Assembly (NCBI RefSeq): GCF_001886615.1
Contig: NZ_CP018139.1
Span: 1,860,001 to 1,924,000, forward strand
Origin: Halomonas aestuarii
GTDB taxonomy: Bacteria; Pseudomonadota; Gammaproteobacteria; Pseudomonadales; Halomonadaceae
Length of the DNA stretch: 64,000 nucleotides
Direction: 5' to 3'
The stretch's first letter is position 1. The number at the start of each line of letters is the position of its first letter. The notes beneath the pieces were generated by a model, which saw only the letters and a program-made list of their open reading frames with translations, had not been told where the DNA came from and searched no databases. Made by a program: the position numbers and the translations under genes. This document shows positions 9,553-25,105 of the stretch, piece by piece.

Positions 9553-10454
9553 ACGACCGCCGCTCCGTCCGTGCCGCCCACCTCGGCATGCTGCTGTGGG
9601 CGGTGCTGGTGGGGCTCTCCTTCCCCGCGGTGGGGGCGATGAGCGAGCTGCCGCCGCTCTCGCTGACCTCGCTTCGCTTCCTCATCGCCTGCGCCGGCCT
9701 GTGGTGGCTGGTCCGTCGCGCCCCGGCCTTCCTGCCCGACGGCCGCGCCCTGCCGCTCTATGCCCTGATGGGGCTCTGCCTGGCCGGTTTCTTCGGTGCC
9801 ATGTTCTGGGCGGCGCACCATGCCACGGCGCTCTCCATGGCCACGCTGTTCGTGACGGTCCCCCTGCTGGCCTTCCTCATGGGGCTGCTCTTCGGCGTCG
9901 AGCGTCTGGCCTGGCGGCTGCCGGCCATCCTGGCGCTGGGCGCGGCGGGGGCGCTGGGCCTGGCCATCGCCGAATCCCTGGCGCAGGGCGGGCGCCTGCG
10001 GTTAGGCATCGGCGAGGCGGTGTTCTTCCTCGGGTGCCTCGCCACGGCGCTCTACCCCGTGCTCAGCAAGTGGGGGCTGGCCACCGGCCGCCTGCCGGAG
10101 TCGGCGGCGGTGCGTACCTTCTGGAGCCTGGGGCTGGGGGCCGTGCTGGTCGGGCTCGCGGGCCTCGCCGTCGAGCCGGTCGGGCGGCTGGCGGCCATGA
10201 CCGGCCGCGACCTGCTGCTGCTGGGTTATCTCGGGCTCTTCTCCAGTGCCCTGACCTTCTGGCTGCTGCAGCGCGCCACCGCCGTGCTGACGCCGTCGGC
10301 GGTCACCGCCTACGGCTACCTGGTGCCCTTCGTCTCCATGCTGCTGCTGTTCGTCCGCGAACCCGGACGGGTCGGCTGGGTCTGGCTGCCGGGCAGCCTG
10401 CTGGTGATCGTGGCGATCGCGCTGCTGCTGCGCCATGGCCGCGGCGACGGCTAG
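9549..10454 (+). CDS. EamA/DMT-superfamily transporter
   Basis: Inner-membrane metabolite exporter of the drug/metabolite transporter superfamily; substrate unknown. The 301 residues contain about ten hydrophobic helices in two homologous halves. The TTG at 9549 overlaps the preceding stop. An internal ATG at 9588 is an alternative that would trim 13 residues before the first helix. Its TAG stop shares the tetranucleotide CTAG (10451-10454) with the stop of the convergent kinase-nuclease gene. Confidence 0.85.
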   Translation: MNDRRSVRAAHLGMLLWAVLVGLSFPAVGAMSELPPLSLTSLRFLIACAGLWWLVRRAPAFLPDGRALPLYALMGLCLAGFFGAMFWAAHHATALSMATLFVTVPLLAFLMGLLFGVERLAWRLPAILALGAAGALGLAIAESLAQGGRLRLGIGEAVFFLGCLATALYPVLSKWGLATGRLPESAAVRTFWSLGLGAVLVGLAGLAVEPVGRLAAMTGRDLLLLGYLGLFSSALTFWLLQRATAVLTPSAVTAYGYLVPFVSMLLLFVREPGRVGWVWLPGSLLVIVAIALLLRHGRGDG

Positions 10455-12385
10455 CCGCTGCCGCCGTCGTCCTCGGTCCCGCGGGGGAAGGCGAGGCGGA
10501 TCTCGTCGTGAAGGCGGCGGGTGTCGGTGATGTGTCGCCGGGAGAAGTGGAAGGGCACCAGGCGTTCCACCCCGGCGGCCGCGGCGATCTCGCCGCAGGC
10601 CCGGGCGGTCAGGTGGCCGGTGCGCCTGGCCTGCTCGGCCTCCGCCTCCAGGAAGGGGGCCTCGCAGAAGAGCACCCGGGCGCCCTGCGCCAGCGCGACC
10701 AGGCGTCGGCGATTCTCCGGCGTGTCGGCGAGGTCGGTGGCATAGACCAGTCGCTCTCCCGGCCGTGTCATCAGCAGCATCTCGGCGAGCTGGGCCGCCG
10801 TCCGGGTGGTGCCGTCCGGCAGCCGGACCCGGGCCTCGCCCTCGCCCGCCAGGACGTGATGCTTGAGCGCGCCGAGCCAGGGGCCCGGCGGCCAGCCATG
10901 GGCGTCCAGCCGCTCCTGACGCACCGTGACCTGCCGGTCGGGCTCCAGGGAAAAGGCCAGCACCGGCGTGCCGTGGTCGAGGGTCGTGGCGTGCACGCGA
11001 AAGCCGAGCTCCTCGCGCAGCAGGCCCCCGGGGGCGGGGCGTTCGGGCAGGCGCATGGCGCGCATCTCGCCGGCGACGATCCCCCAGCGCACCAGGCGCT
11101 CGCCATGCAGCTCGCCGACCTCGAAGCGGGGCGCCTTCTTGCCGACCCGGTCCCAGAGGATGCCGCGCACCAGCCCCTGCAGGTGTTCCGCCAGCCCCGG
11201 CGGGCCATAGAGCCGGCAGGGCGGATACTCGCCGATGCGCGAGCGCAGCAGCCACAGGAAGCCGCCGATGTGGTCGAAGTGGACGTGGCTGATGAAGACG
11301 TCGCTGACCTGGTGGGCGAGGCGTGCCGACAGGCGGCCGGGGTCGCCCAGGTCGAACAGCAGGCTGCGCGACTGGTGACGCAGCCGAAGGTGCAGCAGCG
11401 GGTCGCCGAAGACGCCGTTGACCAGGGTCGCGGTGACGGTGCCGAGGTCGACCCAGGGGCGCGGGCCGTCGCGATGTTCCAGGGGCTCGGGGGTATCGTC
11501 CGGCCCGGGCGTGCCGAGGGCGGAGGCGTGGGGGCGGGCGGTGCCCAGCCGTCCGTCGCGCCCGCGGAGGGCATCGCGAACCACCAGGGCATGGGGCGTG
11601 CCGGCAAGCCCGGGCGTGCGAAGCCGCAGCCGGTCGCCGTCCAGCGCCAGGATCTCCCCCAGTCCCAGGGTGTCGCCCCGCGCGTCGAGCAGTCCGACCT
11701 GGCGCCCCGCCCAGGCCTCGGGGGCATGGCGCGGCGGGGTGGTGCCGGTCAGGGCCAGCGAGGGCAGCGCGAGCACGACCTCGTCGGCCGTCGCCAGCCA
11801 GGCGTTCCAGTCGGCGCTGCGACGCTCGCGGCGCCGACGCTTTCCGGGAGGGCGGGCCCGCGGGTCCGGTGCCAGGGTGACGGTCGCCAGGCCCAGGGCG
11901 CGACATGTCTCGTGCAGCGGGAGGGGGGCGTCCTCCTCCGCCAGCAGCAGCAGGGCGCCGATGCCGGCGGCCTCCACCAGCGCCGGCAGCAGCTCGGCCC
12001 CGGCAACGCCGCGGACCACCCCGGGAGCATCCAGCAGCAGCACCCCCGCGGGGGCCTGCCCGGCCAGGCGCCGCACCGCCTGTACCAGCGGCAGCCGGAA
12101 GCGGGCGGCATCCAGGGTGGCCAGGGCGGCCAGGGCCTCGAGCCGCCAGCCCCCTGCCTGCCAGCGGCCCAGGCAGACCGCGCCGGGCGGCCCGACCCCC
12201 GGCAGCCCCGGGTCGGCGCTCAGGACGTGGCACTCCTGGCCCCGGTCGGCCAGGGTCGCGGCGGCGGCACGCACCAGGGTGCTCTTGCCGCTGCCCGGGG
12301 CGCCGGCCACCAGCACGCGGTCATGCCGCTGCAGCAGGGCCAGCAGGGGGTGGTCCGCGGGAAGGTGCTCGGTCGGTGCAGGCAT
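10451..12385 (-). CDS. Fused Clp1/Grc3-like polynucleotide kinase and RNase Z-like nuclease
   Basis: A 644-residue, two-enzyme protein. Residues 20-200 form a P-loop kinase: Walker A GAPGSGKST (28-36), the Clp1-type LSADPGLPGVGPPGAV (55-70) and a Walker B-like VLLLDAPG (115-122). Residues about 220-290 resemble the C-terminal domain of Clp1/Grc3 proteins (QVGLLDARGDTLGLGEI). Residues 310-640 form a metallo-beta-lactamase of RNase Z type: HVHFDHIGG (367-375), LDHGTPVLAF (about 469-478), the metal Asp in YATDLADT (551) and the late motif PFHFSRRHI (611-619), close to the RNase Z HFSxRY signature. Known families suggest 5'-OH RNA phosphorylation plus endonucleolytic RNA cleavage, perhaps in tRNA processing or repair; that role is inferred. 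The ATG at 12385 has GAGGG 8 bases upstream. Confidence 0.82.
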   Translation of the reverse strand: MPAPTEHLPADHPLLALLQRHDRVLVAGAPGSGKSTLVRAAAATLADRGQECHVLSADPGLPGVGPPGAVCLGRWQAGGWRLEALAALATLDAARFRLPLVQAVRRLAGQAPAGVLLLDAPGVVRGVAGAELLPALVEAAGIGALLLLAEEDAPLPLHETCRALGLATVTLAPDPRARPPGKRRRRERRSADWNAWLATADEVVLALPSLALTGTTPPRHAPEAWAGRQVGLLDARGDTLGLGEILALDGDRLRLRTPGLAGTPHALVVRDALRGRDGRLGTARPHASALGTPGPDDTPEPLEHRDGPRPWVDLGTVTATLVNGVFGDPLLHLRLRHQSRSLLFDLGDPGRLSARLAHQVSDVFISHVHFDHIGGFLWLLRSRIGEYPPCRLYGPPGLAEHLQGLVRGILWDRVGKKAPRFEVGELHGERLVRWGIVAGEMRAMRLPERPAPGGLLREELGFRVHATTLDHGTPVLAFSLEPDRQVTVRQERLDAHGWPPGPWLGALKHHVLAGEGEARVRLPDGTTRTAAQLAEMLLMTRPGERLVYATDLADTPENRRRLVALAQGARVLFCEAPFLEAEAEQARRTGHLTARACGEIAAAAGVERLVPFHFSRRHITDTRRLHDEIRLAFPRGTEDDGGSG

Positions 12386-12409
12386 GGTGACGGCCCTCGG
12401 CGTCGCTAA

Positions 12410-13312
<903 letters not shown>

Positions 13313-13395
13313 GTTGCGGGGGTAGTCGCCGGGCGCCATCTCCTGTAACATCTCCAAAATTTTGGCCGGGCGCACGGGCGAGAAGCCCTCTCGAG

Positions 13396-13440
13396 CGCTT
13401 GTTGTGGCGGCCCAGCATTCCGAGCGAATGACAACAAGCG
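13396..13440 (+). promoter_or_regulatory. Hairpin competing with the terminator upstream of carA
   Basis: A perfect 10-bp inverted repeat, CGCTTGTTGT (13396-13405) and ACAACAAGCG (13431-13440), with a 25-nt loop. Its 3' arm shares AGCG with the 5' arm of the following terminator, so the two structures cannot both form completely. It may be part of an attenuator. Confidence 0.45.
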
Positions 13441-13480
13441 GGATGAAACCGGTCTGTATCGGGTTTCGTCCCGCTTTTTT
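13437..13480 (+). terminator. Intrinsic terminator in the dapB-carA interval
   Basis: A 14-bp stem with one G-U pair (13437-13450 with 13462-13475), an 11-nt loop and a run of six T. It lies 125 bp after dapB and 80 bp before carA. It could simply end dapB transcripts or act as a carAB attenuator. Confidence 0.88.
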
Positions 13481-13559
13481 ACGGGCCGACCACCGGGGCC
13501 GCGGCCCGGTGAGCAGGATTTCAAGACGCGCTAGCGCTTATACATGGGAGGACGTTGCA

Positions 13560-14705
13560 TTGAACAGACCGGCGATACTGGCCCTGGAAGACGGAAGTGT
13601 GTTCCACGGCACGGCCATCGGTGCCGATGGACAGACCAGCGGTGAGGTGGTGTTCAATACGGCCATGACCGGCTATCAGGAAATCCTGACCGACCCCTCC
13701 TACACCAGACAGATCGTCACCCTCACCTATCCGCATATCGGCAACACCGGTGTCAACGCCGAGGACGTCGAGTCAGGCGCCATCGCCGCGGCGGGCCTGG
13801 TGATCCGCGACCTGCCCCTGATGGCCAGCAGCTTCCGCTCCGAGCAGTCGCTCTCCGACTACCTCAAGGGCCAGAACGTGCTGGGTATCGCCGACATCGA
13901 CACCCGCCGCCTGACCCGGATCCTGCGCGACAAGGGCGCCCAGAACGGCGCCATCCTGGCCGGCAGCGAGGCCGAGGGAGAGGACGCCGTGGCACGCGCC
14001 CTCGAGGCGGCCAGGGCCTTCCCCGGGCTCAAGGGCATGGACCTGGCCAAGGTCGTCTCCTGCCAGTCGCCCTACGCGTGGTCCGAGGGCGAGTGGACCC
14101 TGGGCCAGGGCTATGCCGACGTCGGCGAGACCGAGCGCCCCTACCACGTCGTCGCCTACGACTACGGGGTGAAGCGCAACATCCTGCGCATGCTGGCCTC
14201 CCGCGGCTGCCGCCTGACCGTGGTGCCGGCCCAGACCCCGGCCAGCGAGGTCATGGCCATGGCCCCGGACGGCATCTTCCTCTCCAACGGCCCCGGCGAC
14301 CCGGAGCCCTGCGAGTACGCCATCGTCGCCATCCGCGAGCTGCTCGAGACCGGGGTGCCGATCTTCGGCATCTGCCTGGGCCACCAGCTGCTGGCGCTGG
14401 CCAGCGGGGCCAGCTCGGTGAAGATGAAGTTCGGCCATCACGGCGCCAACCACCCGGTCCAGGACCTCGATTCCGGCAAGGTGATGATCACCAGCCAGAA
14501 CCACGGTTTCGCGGCCGAGGAATCGACGCTGCCCGAGACCCTGCGGGCCACCCACCGCTCGCTGTTCGACGGCACCCTGCAGGGCATCGAGCGCACCGAC
14601 CGGCCGGCCTTCAGCTTCCAGGGCCATCCGGAGGCGAGCCCGGGGCCCCGGGACGTCGCGCCGCTGTTCGACCGTTTCGTCACCATGATGAAGGAACGCC
14701 GCTAG
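13560..14705 (+). CDS. carA: Carbamoyl-phosphate synthase small subunit CarA
   Basis: Glutaminase subunit that supplies ammonia to CarB for arginine and pyrimidine synthesis. The start is TTG at 13560: GGGAGG lies 8 bases upstream and the 381-residue product then begins [13 protein letters not shown], aligning with family N-termini. The frame is open upstream to 13362, but that stretch contains the terminator. The class I glutamine amidotransferase triad is visible in [10 protein letters not shown] (Cys) and [11 protein letters not shown] (His, Glu). A TATACAT at 13540-13546 just before the ribosome site could be a -10 box. Confidence 0.97.
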   Translation: MNRPAILALEDGSVFHGTAIGADGQTSGEVVFNTAMTGYQEILTDPSYTRQIVTLTYPHIGNTGVNAEDVESGAIAAAGLVIRDLPLMASSFRSEQSLSDYLKGQNVLGIADIDTRRLTRILRDKGAQNGAILAGSEAEGEDAVARALEAARAFPGLKGMDLAKVVSCQSPYAWSEGEWTLGQGYADVGETERPYHVVAYDYGVKRNILRMLASRGCRLTVVPAQTPASEVMAMAPDGIFLSNGPGDPEPCEYAIVAIRELLETGVPIFGICLGHQLLALASGASSVKMKFGHHGANHPVQDLDSGKVMITSQNHGFAAEESTLPETLRATHRSLFDGTLQGIERTDRPAFSFQGHPEASPGPRDVAPLFDRFVTMMKERR

Positions 14706-14759
14706 GCACCAAGCGCCCACCATCAGATCGTCATTCATCGTTCAGCCGCGGAAACCGTC

Positions 14760-17986
<3,227 letters not shown>

Positions 17987-17990
<4 letters not shown>

Positions 17991-18463
17991 ACAAGGTCCC
18001 GATGACCGTCGCCGGTGAGCAGCGGCTTCGCAAGGAGCTCGAGGAGCTTAAGGGCGAGGCGCGTCCGAGGGTGATCGCCGCCATCGCCGAGGCTCGCGAG
18101 CACGGCGACCTGAAGGAGAACGCCGAGTACCATGCGGCCCGCGAACAGCAGGGCTTCATCGAGGGGCGCATCCAGGAGATCGAGGGCAAGCTCTCCAACG
18201 CCCAGGTGATCGACGTCACCAAGCTGCCCCAGACCGGCAAGGTGATCTTCGGTGTCACCGTGGGGCTGATCAACCTCGACAACGACGAGGAGGTCACCTA
18301 CCGGATCGTCGGCGAGGACGAGGCCGACATCAAGGCGCGCCGCATCTCGGTCACCTCGCCCATCGCCCGAGCCCTGATCGGCAAGGAAGAGGGCGACGTG
18401 GTGGTGGTGAAGACCCCGGGCGGCGAGGTCGAGTACGAGATCTCAAGCGTCGAGCACCTGTAG
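17987..18463 (+). CDS. greA: Transcription elongation factor GreA
   Basis: Rescues backtracked RNA polymerase by stimulating transcript cleavage in the secondary channel. The 158 residues equal the E. coli length. The N-terminal coiled coil carries the acidic tip [16 protein letters not shown], and the C-terminal FKBP-like domain includes [14 protein letters not shown]. The ATG at 17987 has AGGAG upstream and overlaps the carB stop. A terminator follows at 18506. Confidence 0.98.
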
Positions 18464-18505
18464 CCCTTCGGGCAGCGACAAGCTGCAAGGATCAAGCTAC
18501 AAGAA

Positions 18506-18538
18506 AGCCCCGCGGGCGAATGCCTGCGGGGCTTCTTC
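18506..18538 (+). terminator. greA terminator
   Basis: A 13-bp stem with one G-U pair (18506-18518 with 18523-18535, loop GAAT) followed by CTT. The convergent yhbY gene ends beyond it. Confidence 0.8.
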
Positions 18539-18562
18539 ATCTCTGCAAGCCGGCAAGCTGTG

Positions 18563-18602
18563 CTTGCTCCTTGCTCCTTGCTCCTTGCTCCTTGCTCCTT
18601 GC
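18563..18602. repeat. Heptanucleotide tandem repeat
   Basis: Five perfect copies of CTTGCTC (18563-18597) followed by a partial CTTGC. The repeat lies between the greA terminator and the end of yhbY. Similar CAAGG/GCAAG-rich fragments appear just before it (18480-18500) and after pnp (34649-34673), suggesting a dispersed intergenic element. Confidence 0.85.
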
Positions 18603-18612
18603 GCGAAGCGCG

Positions 18613-18939
18613 TCAGAACCGCCCGTGGTGATTCTCGAAGCGCTGGATGTTGGAGAGCTTCGGGTTGACCCGGGGGTTGTGGCGGTAGAGCAGGGCCATC
18701 TTGCCGATCTTCTGGACCAGCTCGGCGCCGCTCGCCGTGACCAGCTCGTCGAGCATGGCGGCCCGATCGTCGCGGTCGGGCAGGGCGAGCTTGACCTTGA
18801 CCAGCTCATGGTCGCGCAGGGCCCGGTCGAGTTCGGCCATCACGCCCTCGGAGGCACCGTTCTCTGAGACGGTGACCACGGGGTCGAGGTGGTGGCCGAT
18901 GCTGCGAAATGCTTTCTTTTGTGCCTGTGACAAGCTCAT
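18613..18939 (-). CDS. yhbY: Ribosome assembly RNA-binding protein YhbY (CRM domain)
   Basis: Small CRM-domain protein that binds pre-50S ribosomal particles. The 108-residue product contains the [20 protein letters not shown] segment, matching the CRM GxxG region, followed by HELVKVKL. The ATG at 18939 is chosen over an upstream start at 18975 because it matches family N-termini (SLSQAQKK). It is divergent from rlmE, as in E. coli and Pseudomonas. Confidence 0.95.
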   Translation of the reverse strand: MSLSQAQKKAFRSIGHHLDPVVTVSENGASEGVMAELDRALRDHELVKVKLALPDRDDRAAMLDELVTASGAELVQKIGKMALLYRHNPRVNPKLSNIQRFENHHGRF

Positions 18940-19132
18940 GGTATCTTGCCTCTTCCCGGTTGGCGCGCAGCGCACATGGTACGGCGTATTGCCGCGCGGG
19001 GAAAGCTCGCCGCCGTGTCAGCGTGCTACCAGGCTGGCCGGGCCCGCAGGTCAGCACCCCGTCGCACTCCCACCGGGTCTTTCCGGATTCCGCTCGACTA
19101 CCTGTCATTCATGGTCATTCACAGGTGATGCC

Positions 19133-19828
19133 GTGGCACGTTCCCATGCTTCCCGCGCCAAGGGCGCTGCCGGCAAGACGCCGGCCGGCAAGACGCCGGC
19201 CGGCAAGGCCTCTGCCAGCAAGACCAGCAAGGGCTGGCTGAAGGAACACTTCGACGACCAGTTCGTGCAGCAGCGCTGGCAGGACGGCTATCGCAGCCGG
19301 GCCAGCTACAAGCTGCTGGCGCTGGACGAGAAGGACCGCCTGCTGCGTCCCGGCATGACCGTAATCGACCTGGGCGCCGCTCCGGGGGGCTGGAGCCAGG
19401 TGGCCGCCGAGAAGGTCGGCTCGGACGGTTTGGTGATCGCCTCGGACATCCTCGAGATGGATGCTCTTGCCGATGTCGAGTTCATCCAGGGCGATTTCAC
19501 GGAGGAGGCCGTGCTCGAGGCGATCCTCGACACCCTCGGCGATCGTCCGGTGGACCTTGTGATGTCGGACATGGCCCCCAATATGAGTGGTATGGCGGCC
19601 ATCGACCAGCCCCAGGCCATGTACCTGGTGGAGCTGGCGCTGGACCTGGCGCGTCAGACGCTGTCCCCCGGCGGCACCTTCCTGGCCAAGGTCTTCCAGG
19701 GGGAGGGGTTCGACGAGTTCCTCAAGGAGCTGCGGGGCAGCTTCAAGCGGGTGGTGACGCGCAAGCCGGAGGCCTCCCGGGCACGCTCCAGAGAGGTCTA
19801 CCTGCTGGCGGAAGGGTTCCGCGGCTGA
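19133..19828 (+). CDS. rlmE: 23S rRNA 2'-O-ribose methyltransferase RlmE (FtsJ/RrmJ)
   Basis: Methylates U2552 in the A-loop of 23S rRNA using SAM. The GTG at 19133 follows AGGTG and gives 231 residues, about 20 longer than E. coli RlmE. The SAM motif is [13 protein letters not shown], and the K-D-K-E catalytic set is represented by the Lys in [20 protein letters not shown] and REVYLL. The extra N-terminus is a Lys/Ala-rich tail coded by a 15-bp tandem repeat (19169-19210, AGKTP units), probably a disordered basic RNA-binding extension. It precedes ftsH as in other gammaproteobacteria. Confidence 0.95.
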   Translation: MARSHASRAKGAAGKTPAGKTPAGKASASKTSKGWLKEHFDDQFVQQRWQDGYRSRASYKLLALDEKDRLLRPGMTVIDLGAAPGGWSQVAAEKVGSDGLVIASDILEMDALADVEFIQGDFTEEAVLEAILDTLGDRPVDLVMSDMAPNMSGMAAIDQPQAMYLVELALDLARQTLSPGGTFLAKVFQGEGFDEFLKELRGSFKRVVTRKPEASRARSREVYLLAEGFRG

Positions 19829-20030
19829 GGCGAGGCCTCGGCCGCTTCAACGAGGCGCCGCCACGATAGGCGGAGCCTACCGGGCCGATGGCCGGACAGG
19901 GGGTCGCGACTGTGTCACAGTGGCGGTCATTTCCCACTCCGGCCGTAGGCTGGCTGAACATGTGCCGCTCATGTAGTGTCGAAGGACCAGGCATTTTCGG
20001 CCGACAGATTCTTGCAATGAGGGTAGTCCC

Positions 20031-21995
<1,965 letters not shown>

Positions 21996-22015
21996 ACCGG
22001 CCCGGCAGCAACCTC

Positions 22016-22037
22016 AGGCGCCCTGCGGGGCGCCTTT
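22016..22037 (+). terminator. ftsH terminator
   Basis: An 8-bp perfect stem, AGGCGCCC-TGCG-GGGCGCCT, ending in TTT. It lies 20 bp after the ftsH stop. Confidence 0.75.
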
Positions 22038-22060
22038 GCCGTTCGACCAACAGGAAGACG

Positions 22061-22924
22061 ATGGATAACAGCACAGCGATGCACCTGCAGTGCGGCCGGC
22101 ACCGCCTCGACCTCTCCTTCCCCCGCATCATGGGGATCCTCAACGTCACTCCCGATTCCTTCTCCGATGGCGGTCGCCACGCGGTGCCGGACGATGCCCT
22201 GCGCCATGCCGAGCGCATGCTGGCCGAGGGGGCCGCGATCATCGACGTGGGCGGCGAGTCCACGCGCCCCGGCGCCGTGTCGGTGCCGGTCCAGCAGGAG
22301 CTGGACCGGGTGGTGCCGGTGGTCGAGGCGCTGGTGCGCGAGTTCGATGCGTTGGTCTCGGTGGATACCAGCACGCCCGAGGTGATGCAGGCCACGGCCC
22401 AGGCCGGGGTGGGCATGATCAACGACGTGCGCAACCTGCGCCGCGAGGGGGCTCTGTCGGCGGCGATCGCCAGCGGCCTGCCGGTCTGCCTGATGCACAT
22501 GCTGGGCGAGCCCGGTGACATGCAGGTCGATCCCCGCTACGACCAGCCGGTGGAGGAGGCCGTGGCCGCCTTCCTGGCGGAGCGGGTGGCGGCCTGCGAG
22601 GCCGCCGGGCTGCGTCGCGAGCGGATGCTGCTCGATCCCGGCTTCGGCTTCGCCAAGTCGGTGGAACACAACCTGCGGCTGCTCAAGCACATGGATCACC
22701 TGGCGCCGCTCGGGCTGCCGCTGCTGGTGGGCATGTCGCGCAAGAGCATGATCGGCAAGGTGCTCGGTCGCCCGGTGGAGGAGCGCCTCTCCGGCGGCCT
22801 GGCGCTCTCCGCACTGGCGGTCGAGCGCGGCGCACGCATCCTGCGCGTTCACGACGTGGGGCCCCACGTGGACGCGGTGAACATGACCTGGGCCGTACTG
22901 GAAGAAGGCTGCGCGCATGACTAG
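22061..22924 (+). CDS. folP: Dihydropteroate synthase FolP
   Basis: Joins p-aminobenzoate to the pterin diphosphate in folate synthesis; the sulfonamide target. The 287-residue TIM barrel has the pterin-binding signature [14 protein letters not shown] (residues 25-38), [11 protein letters not shown], the [11 protein letters not shown] segment and a C-terminal RVHDVG. AGGA precedes the ATG. Its last 8 bases overlap glmM. Confidence 0.98.
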   Translation: MDNSTAMHLQCGRHRLDLSFPRIMGILNVTPDSFSDGGRHAVPDDALRHAERMLAEGAAIIDVGGESTRPGAVSVPVQQELDRVVPVVEALVREFDALVSVDTSTPEVMQATAQAGVGMINDVRNLRREGALSAAIASGLPVCLMHMLGEPGDMQVDPRYDQPVEEAVAAFLAERVAACEAAGLRRERMLLDPGFGFAKSVEHNLRLLKHMDHLAPLGLPLLVGMSRKSMIGKVLGRPVEERLSGGLALSALAVERGARILRVHDVGPHVDAVNMTWAVLEEGCAHD

Positions 22925-24266
22925 ACGCTATTTCGGGACCGACGGGATCCGCGGCACCGTGGGGACCCCCCCCATCACCGCCGACTTCATGCTCAAGCTG
23001 GGCTGGGCCACCGGCCGCGTGCTGACCCAAGACAAGGGGCGGCCCCGGGTGATGATCGGCAAGGACACGCGAATCTCCGGCTACATGTTCGAGTCGGCGC
23101 TGGAGTCGGGGCTCTCCGCCGCCGGCGTCGACGTGATGCTGCTGGGGCCCATGCCCACGCCGGCCATCGCCTACCTGACCCGCACCTTTCGCGCCGACGC
23201 GGGTATCGTCATCTCGGCCTCCCACAACCCCTTCCAGGACAACGGCATCAAGTTCTTCTCCGCCGCCGGGACCAAGCTGGCCGATGAGGTCGAGGCGCGC
23301 ATCGAGGCCGCGCTGGAGGAGACGCTGACCACCGTGGGGCCGGCCCGGCTGGGCAAGGCGATGCGGGTCGACGATGCCCCGGGCCGCTACATCGAGTTCT
23401 GCAAGTCGACCATTCCCGACCGGGTGAGCCTGCAGGGGCTGAAGATGGTCATCGACTGTGCCCATGGCGCCACCTACCATATCGCGCCCAGCGTGTTCCG
23501 GGAGATGGGCGCCGAGGTCAGCCTGATCGGTGCCTCGCCCGACGGCCTCAACATCAACCATGAGGTGGGCTCGACCCATCCTGCCGCCCTGCGCGAGGCG
23601 GTGCTCGAGCAGGGCGCCGACCTCGGCGTGGCCTTCGACGGCGACGGCGACCGGGTGCTGCTGGTGGATGCGGACGGCCGCGAGATCGACGGCGACGACA
23701 TCCTCTACCTGATCGCCCGCGACCGTCATGCCCGCGGCGACCTGGGTGGCGGCGTGGTGGGCACCCTGATGTCCAACTTCGGGCTCGCGGCGGCCCTGGA
23801 GGCGCTCGACATCCCCTTCGAGCGCGCCAGGGTCGGCGACCGCTACGTCATGGAGCGCCTGGCGGCCAACGGCTGGCAGCTGGGCGGCGAGTCCTCCGGC
23901 CATATCGTCTGCGGCCACGTGCAGACCACCGGCGACGGTATCGTCTCGGCCCTCCAGGTGCTGGCGATCATGGTCCGCGAGGGGAAGTCGCTGGGACGCC
24001 TGCTCGCCGGCCTGGAGAAGGCCCCGCAGGCGCTGGTCAACGTGCGGCTGACGCCCGGCAGCGATGCCAGGGCGCTGCTCGAGCAGGCCTCCCTCCAGCA
24101 GGCGGTGAGCCGCCTGGAGACGGAGCTCGGCGACCAGGGGCGCGTGCTGCTGCGGGCCTCGGGCACCGAGCCGCTGATCCGGGTGATGGTCGAGGGACGG
24201 GCTCACCTGGACGTCGATGGCCTGGCCCGGCGCCTGGCCGGTGACGTCGAGGCGCTGCTCGGCTGA
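22917..24266 (+). CDS. glmM: Phosphoglucosamine mutase GlmM
   Basis: Converts glucosamine-6-P to glucosamine-1-P for UDP-GlcNAc, peptidoglycan and LPS. The 449 residues show the active-site phosphoserine S102 in SASHNP, the metal loop DGDGDR, the sugar-binding GGESSGH and the C-terminal phosphate site [12 protein letters not shown]. It overlaps folP by 8 bp, the conserved folP-glmM arrangement. Confidence 0.98.
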   Translation: MTRRYFGTDGIRGTVGTPPITADFMLKLGWATGRVLTQDKGRPRVMIGKDTRISGYMFESALESGLSAAGVDVMLLGPMPTPAIAYLTRTFRADAGIVISASHNPFQDNGIKFFSAAGTKLADEVEARIEAALEETLTTVGPARLGKAMRVDDAPGRYIEFCKSTIPDRVSLQGLKMVIDCAHGATYHIAPSVFREMGAEVSLIGASPDGLNINHEVGSTHPAALREAVLEQGADLGVAFDGDGDRVLLVDADGREIDGDDILYLIARDRHARGDLGGGVVGTLMSNFGLAAALEALDIPFERARVGDRYVMERLAANGWQLGGESSGHIVCGHVQTTGDGIVSALQVLAIMVREGKSLGRLLAGLEKAPQALVNVRLTPGSDARALLEQASLQQAVSRLETELGDQGRVLLRASGTEPLIRVMVEGRAHLDVDGLARRLAGDVEALLG

Positions 24267-24351
24267 AGGGAGGGGCCGCGTGCCGTCGCTCTGGTTGTCT
24301 TGACGGGGTCCCTCCTATACCATTTCGCACCACCTTGAAAGAGGACGCGCC

Positions 24352-25101
24352 ATGCGCATGCCGCTGATCGCCGGAAACTGGAAGATGAACGGCTCCCTGT
24401 CCCTGGTCGAGGAGTTCGGCCGGGCCTTCGCCAGAGCCTCCCTTCCCGTGAACGTCGAGGTGGCGCTGATGCTGCCCTTCCCCTATCTGGTGCCCGCCGG
24501 CCGGGCACTGGGCGAGACGGCCGTGACAGTGGGCGCCCAGACGCTCAGCGACCAGCCGTCCGGTGCCTTCACCGGCGAGGTCAGCGGGGCCATGCTGCGT
24601 GACTGCGGCGCCCGCCATGTGCTGGTCGGCCACTCCGAGCGTCGTTCCCTGTTCGGTGAGGGCGATGCGGCGGTCCTGGCACGGGTCAGGGCGGCACTGG
24701 GCGAGGGGCTCACCCCGCTGCTGTGCGTCGGCGAGACCCTCGAGGAGCGCGAGGCCGAGCGCACCGAAGCGGTGGTGCTGGGCCAGCTCGAGGCGGTGTT
24801 CGACGCCCTCGACGCGGCCGAGCGGCCGCGCCTGGTCGTCGCCTACGAACCCGTCTGGGCGATCGGCACCGGCCGCACGGCCACGCCCGACCAGGCCCAG
24901 TCGGTGCATGCCGCCATCCGGGGGCGCCTGGCGCGCTATGACGAGGCGCTCGCCGACGGCATGCGACTCCTGTACGGCGGCAGCATGAAGGCGGATAATG
25001 CCGCCGAACTGCTCGCCCAACCCGATATCGACGGCGGCCTGGTGGGCGGTGCCTCGCTCAAGGTCGACGATTTCCTAGCCATTTGTCAGTCAGCAGGTTG
25101 A
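24352..25101 (+). CDS. tpiA: Triosephosphate isomerase
   Basis: Interconverts dihydroxyacetone phosphate and glyceraldehyde-3-P in the cytosol. The 249 residues contain the substrate loop GNWKMN (K11), the catalytic-His segment VGHSERR, the catalytic Glu with flexible loop 6 in AYEPVWAIGTG, and the phosphate loop LYGGSMK. GAGG lies upstream of the ATG. It is followed 4 bp later by secG. Confidence 0.98.
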   Translation: MRMPLIAGNWKMNGSLSLVEEFGRAFARASLPVNVEVALMLPFPYLVPAGRALGETAVTVGAQTLSDQPSGAFTGEVSGAMLRDCGARHVLVGHSERRSLFGEGDAAVLARVRAALGEGLTPLLCVGETLEEREAERTEAVVLGQLEAVFDALDAAERPRLVVAYEPVWAIGTGRTATPDQAQSVHAAIRGRLARYDEALADGMRLLYGGSMKADNAAELLAQPDIDGGLVGGASLKVDDFLAICQSAG

Positions 25102-25105
25102 ATCC

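Noticed and set aside
13362..13559. N-terminal extension of CarA
   Set aside because: The extra 66 codons run through a terminator hairpin and do not match the family. TTG at 13560 has the ribosome site.
18563..18602. Possible CRISPR-like array
   Set aside because: It is a simple 7-bp tandem repeat without spacers, and no cas genes are present.
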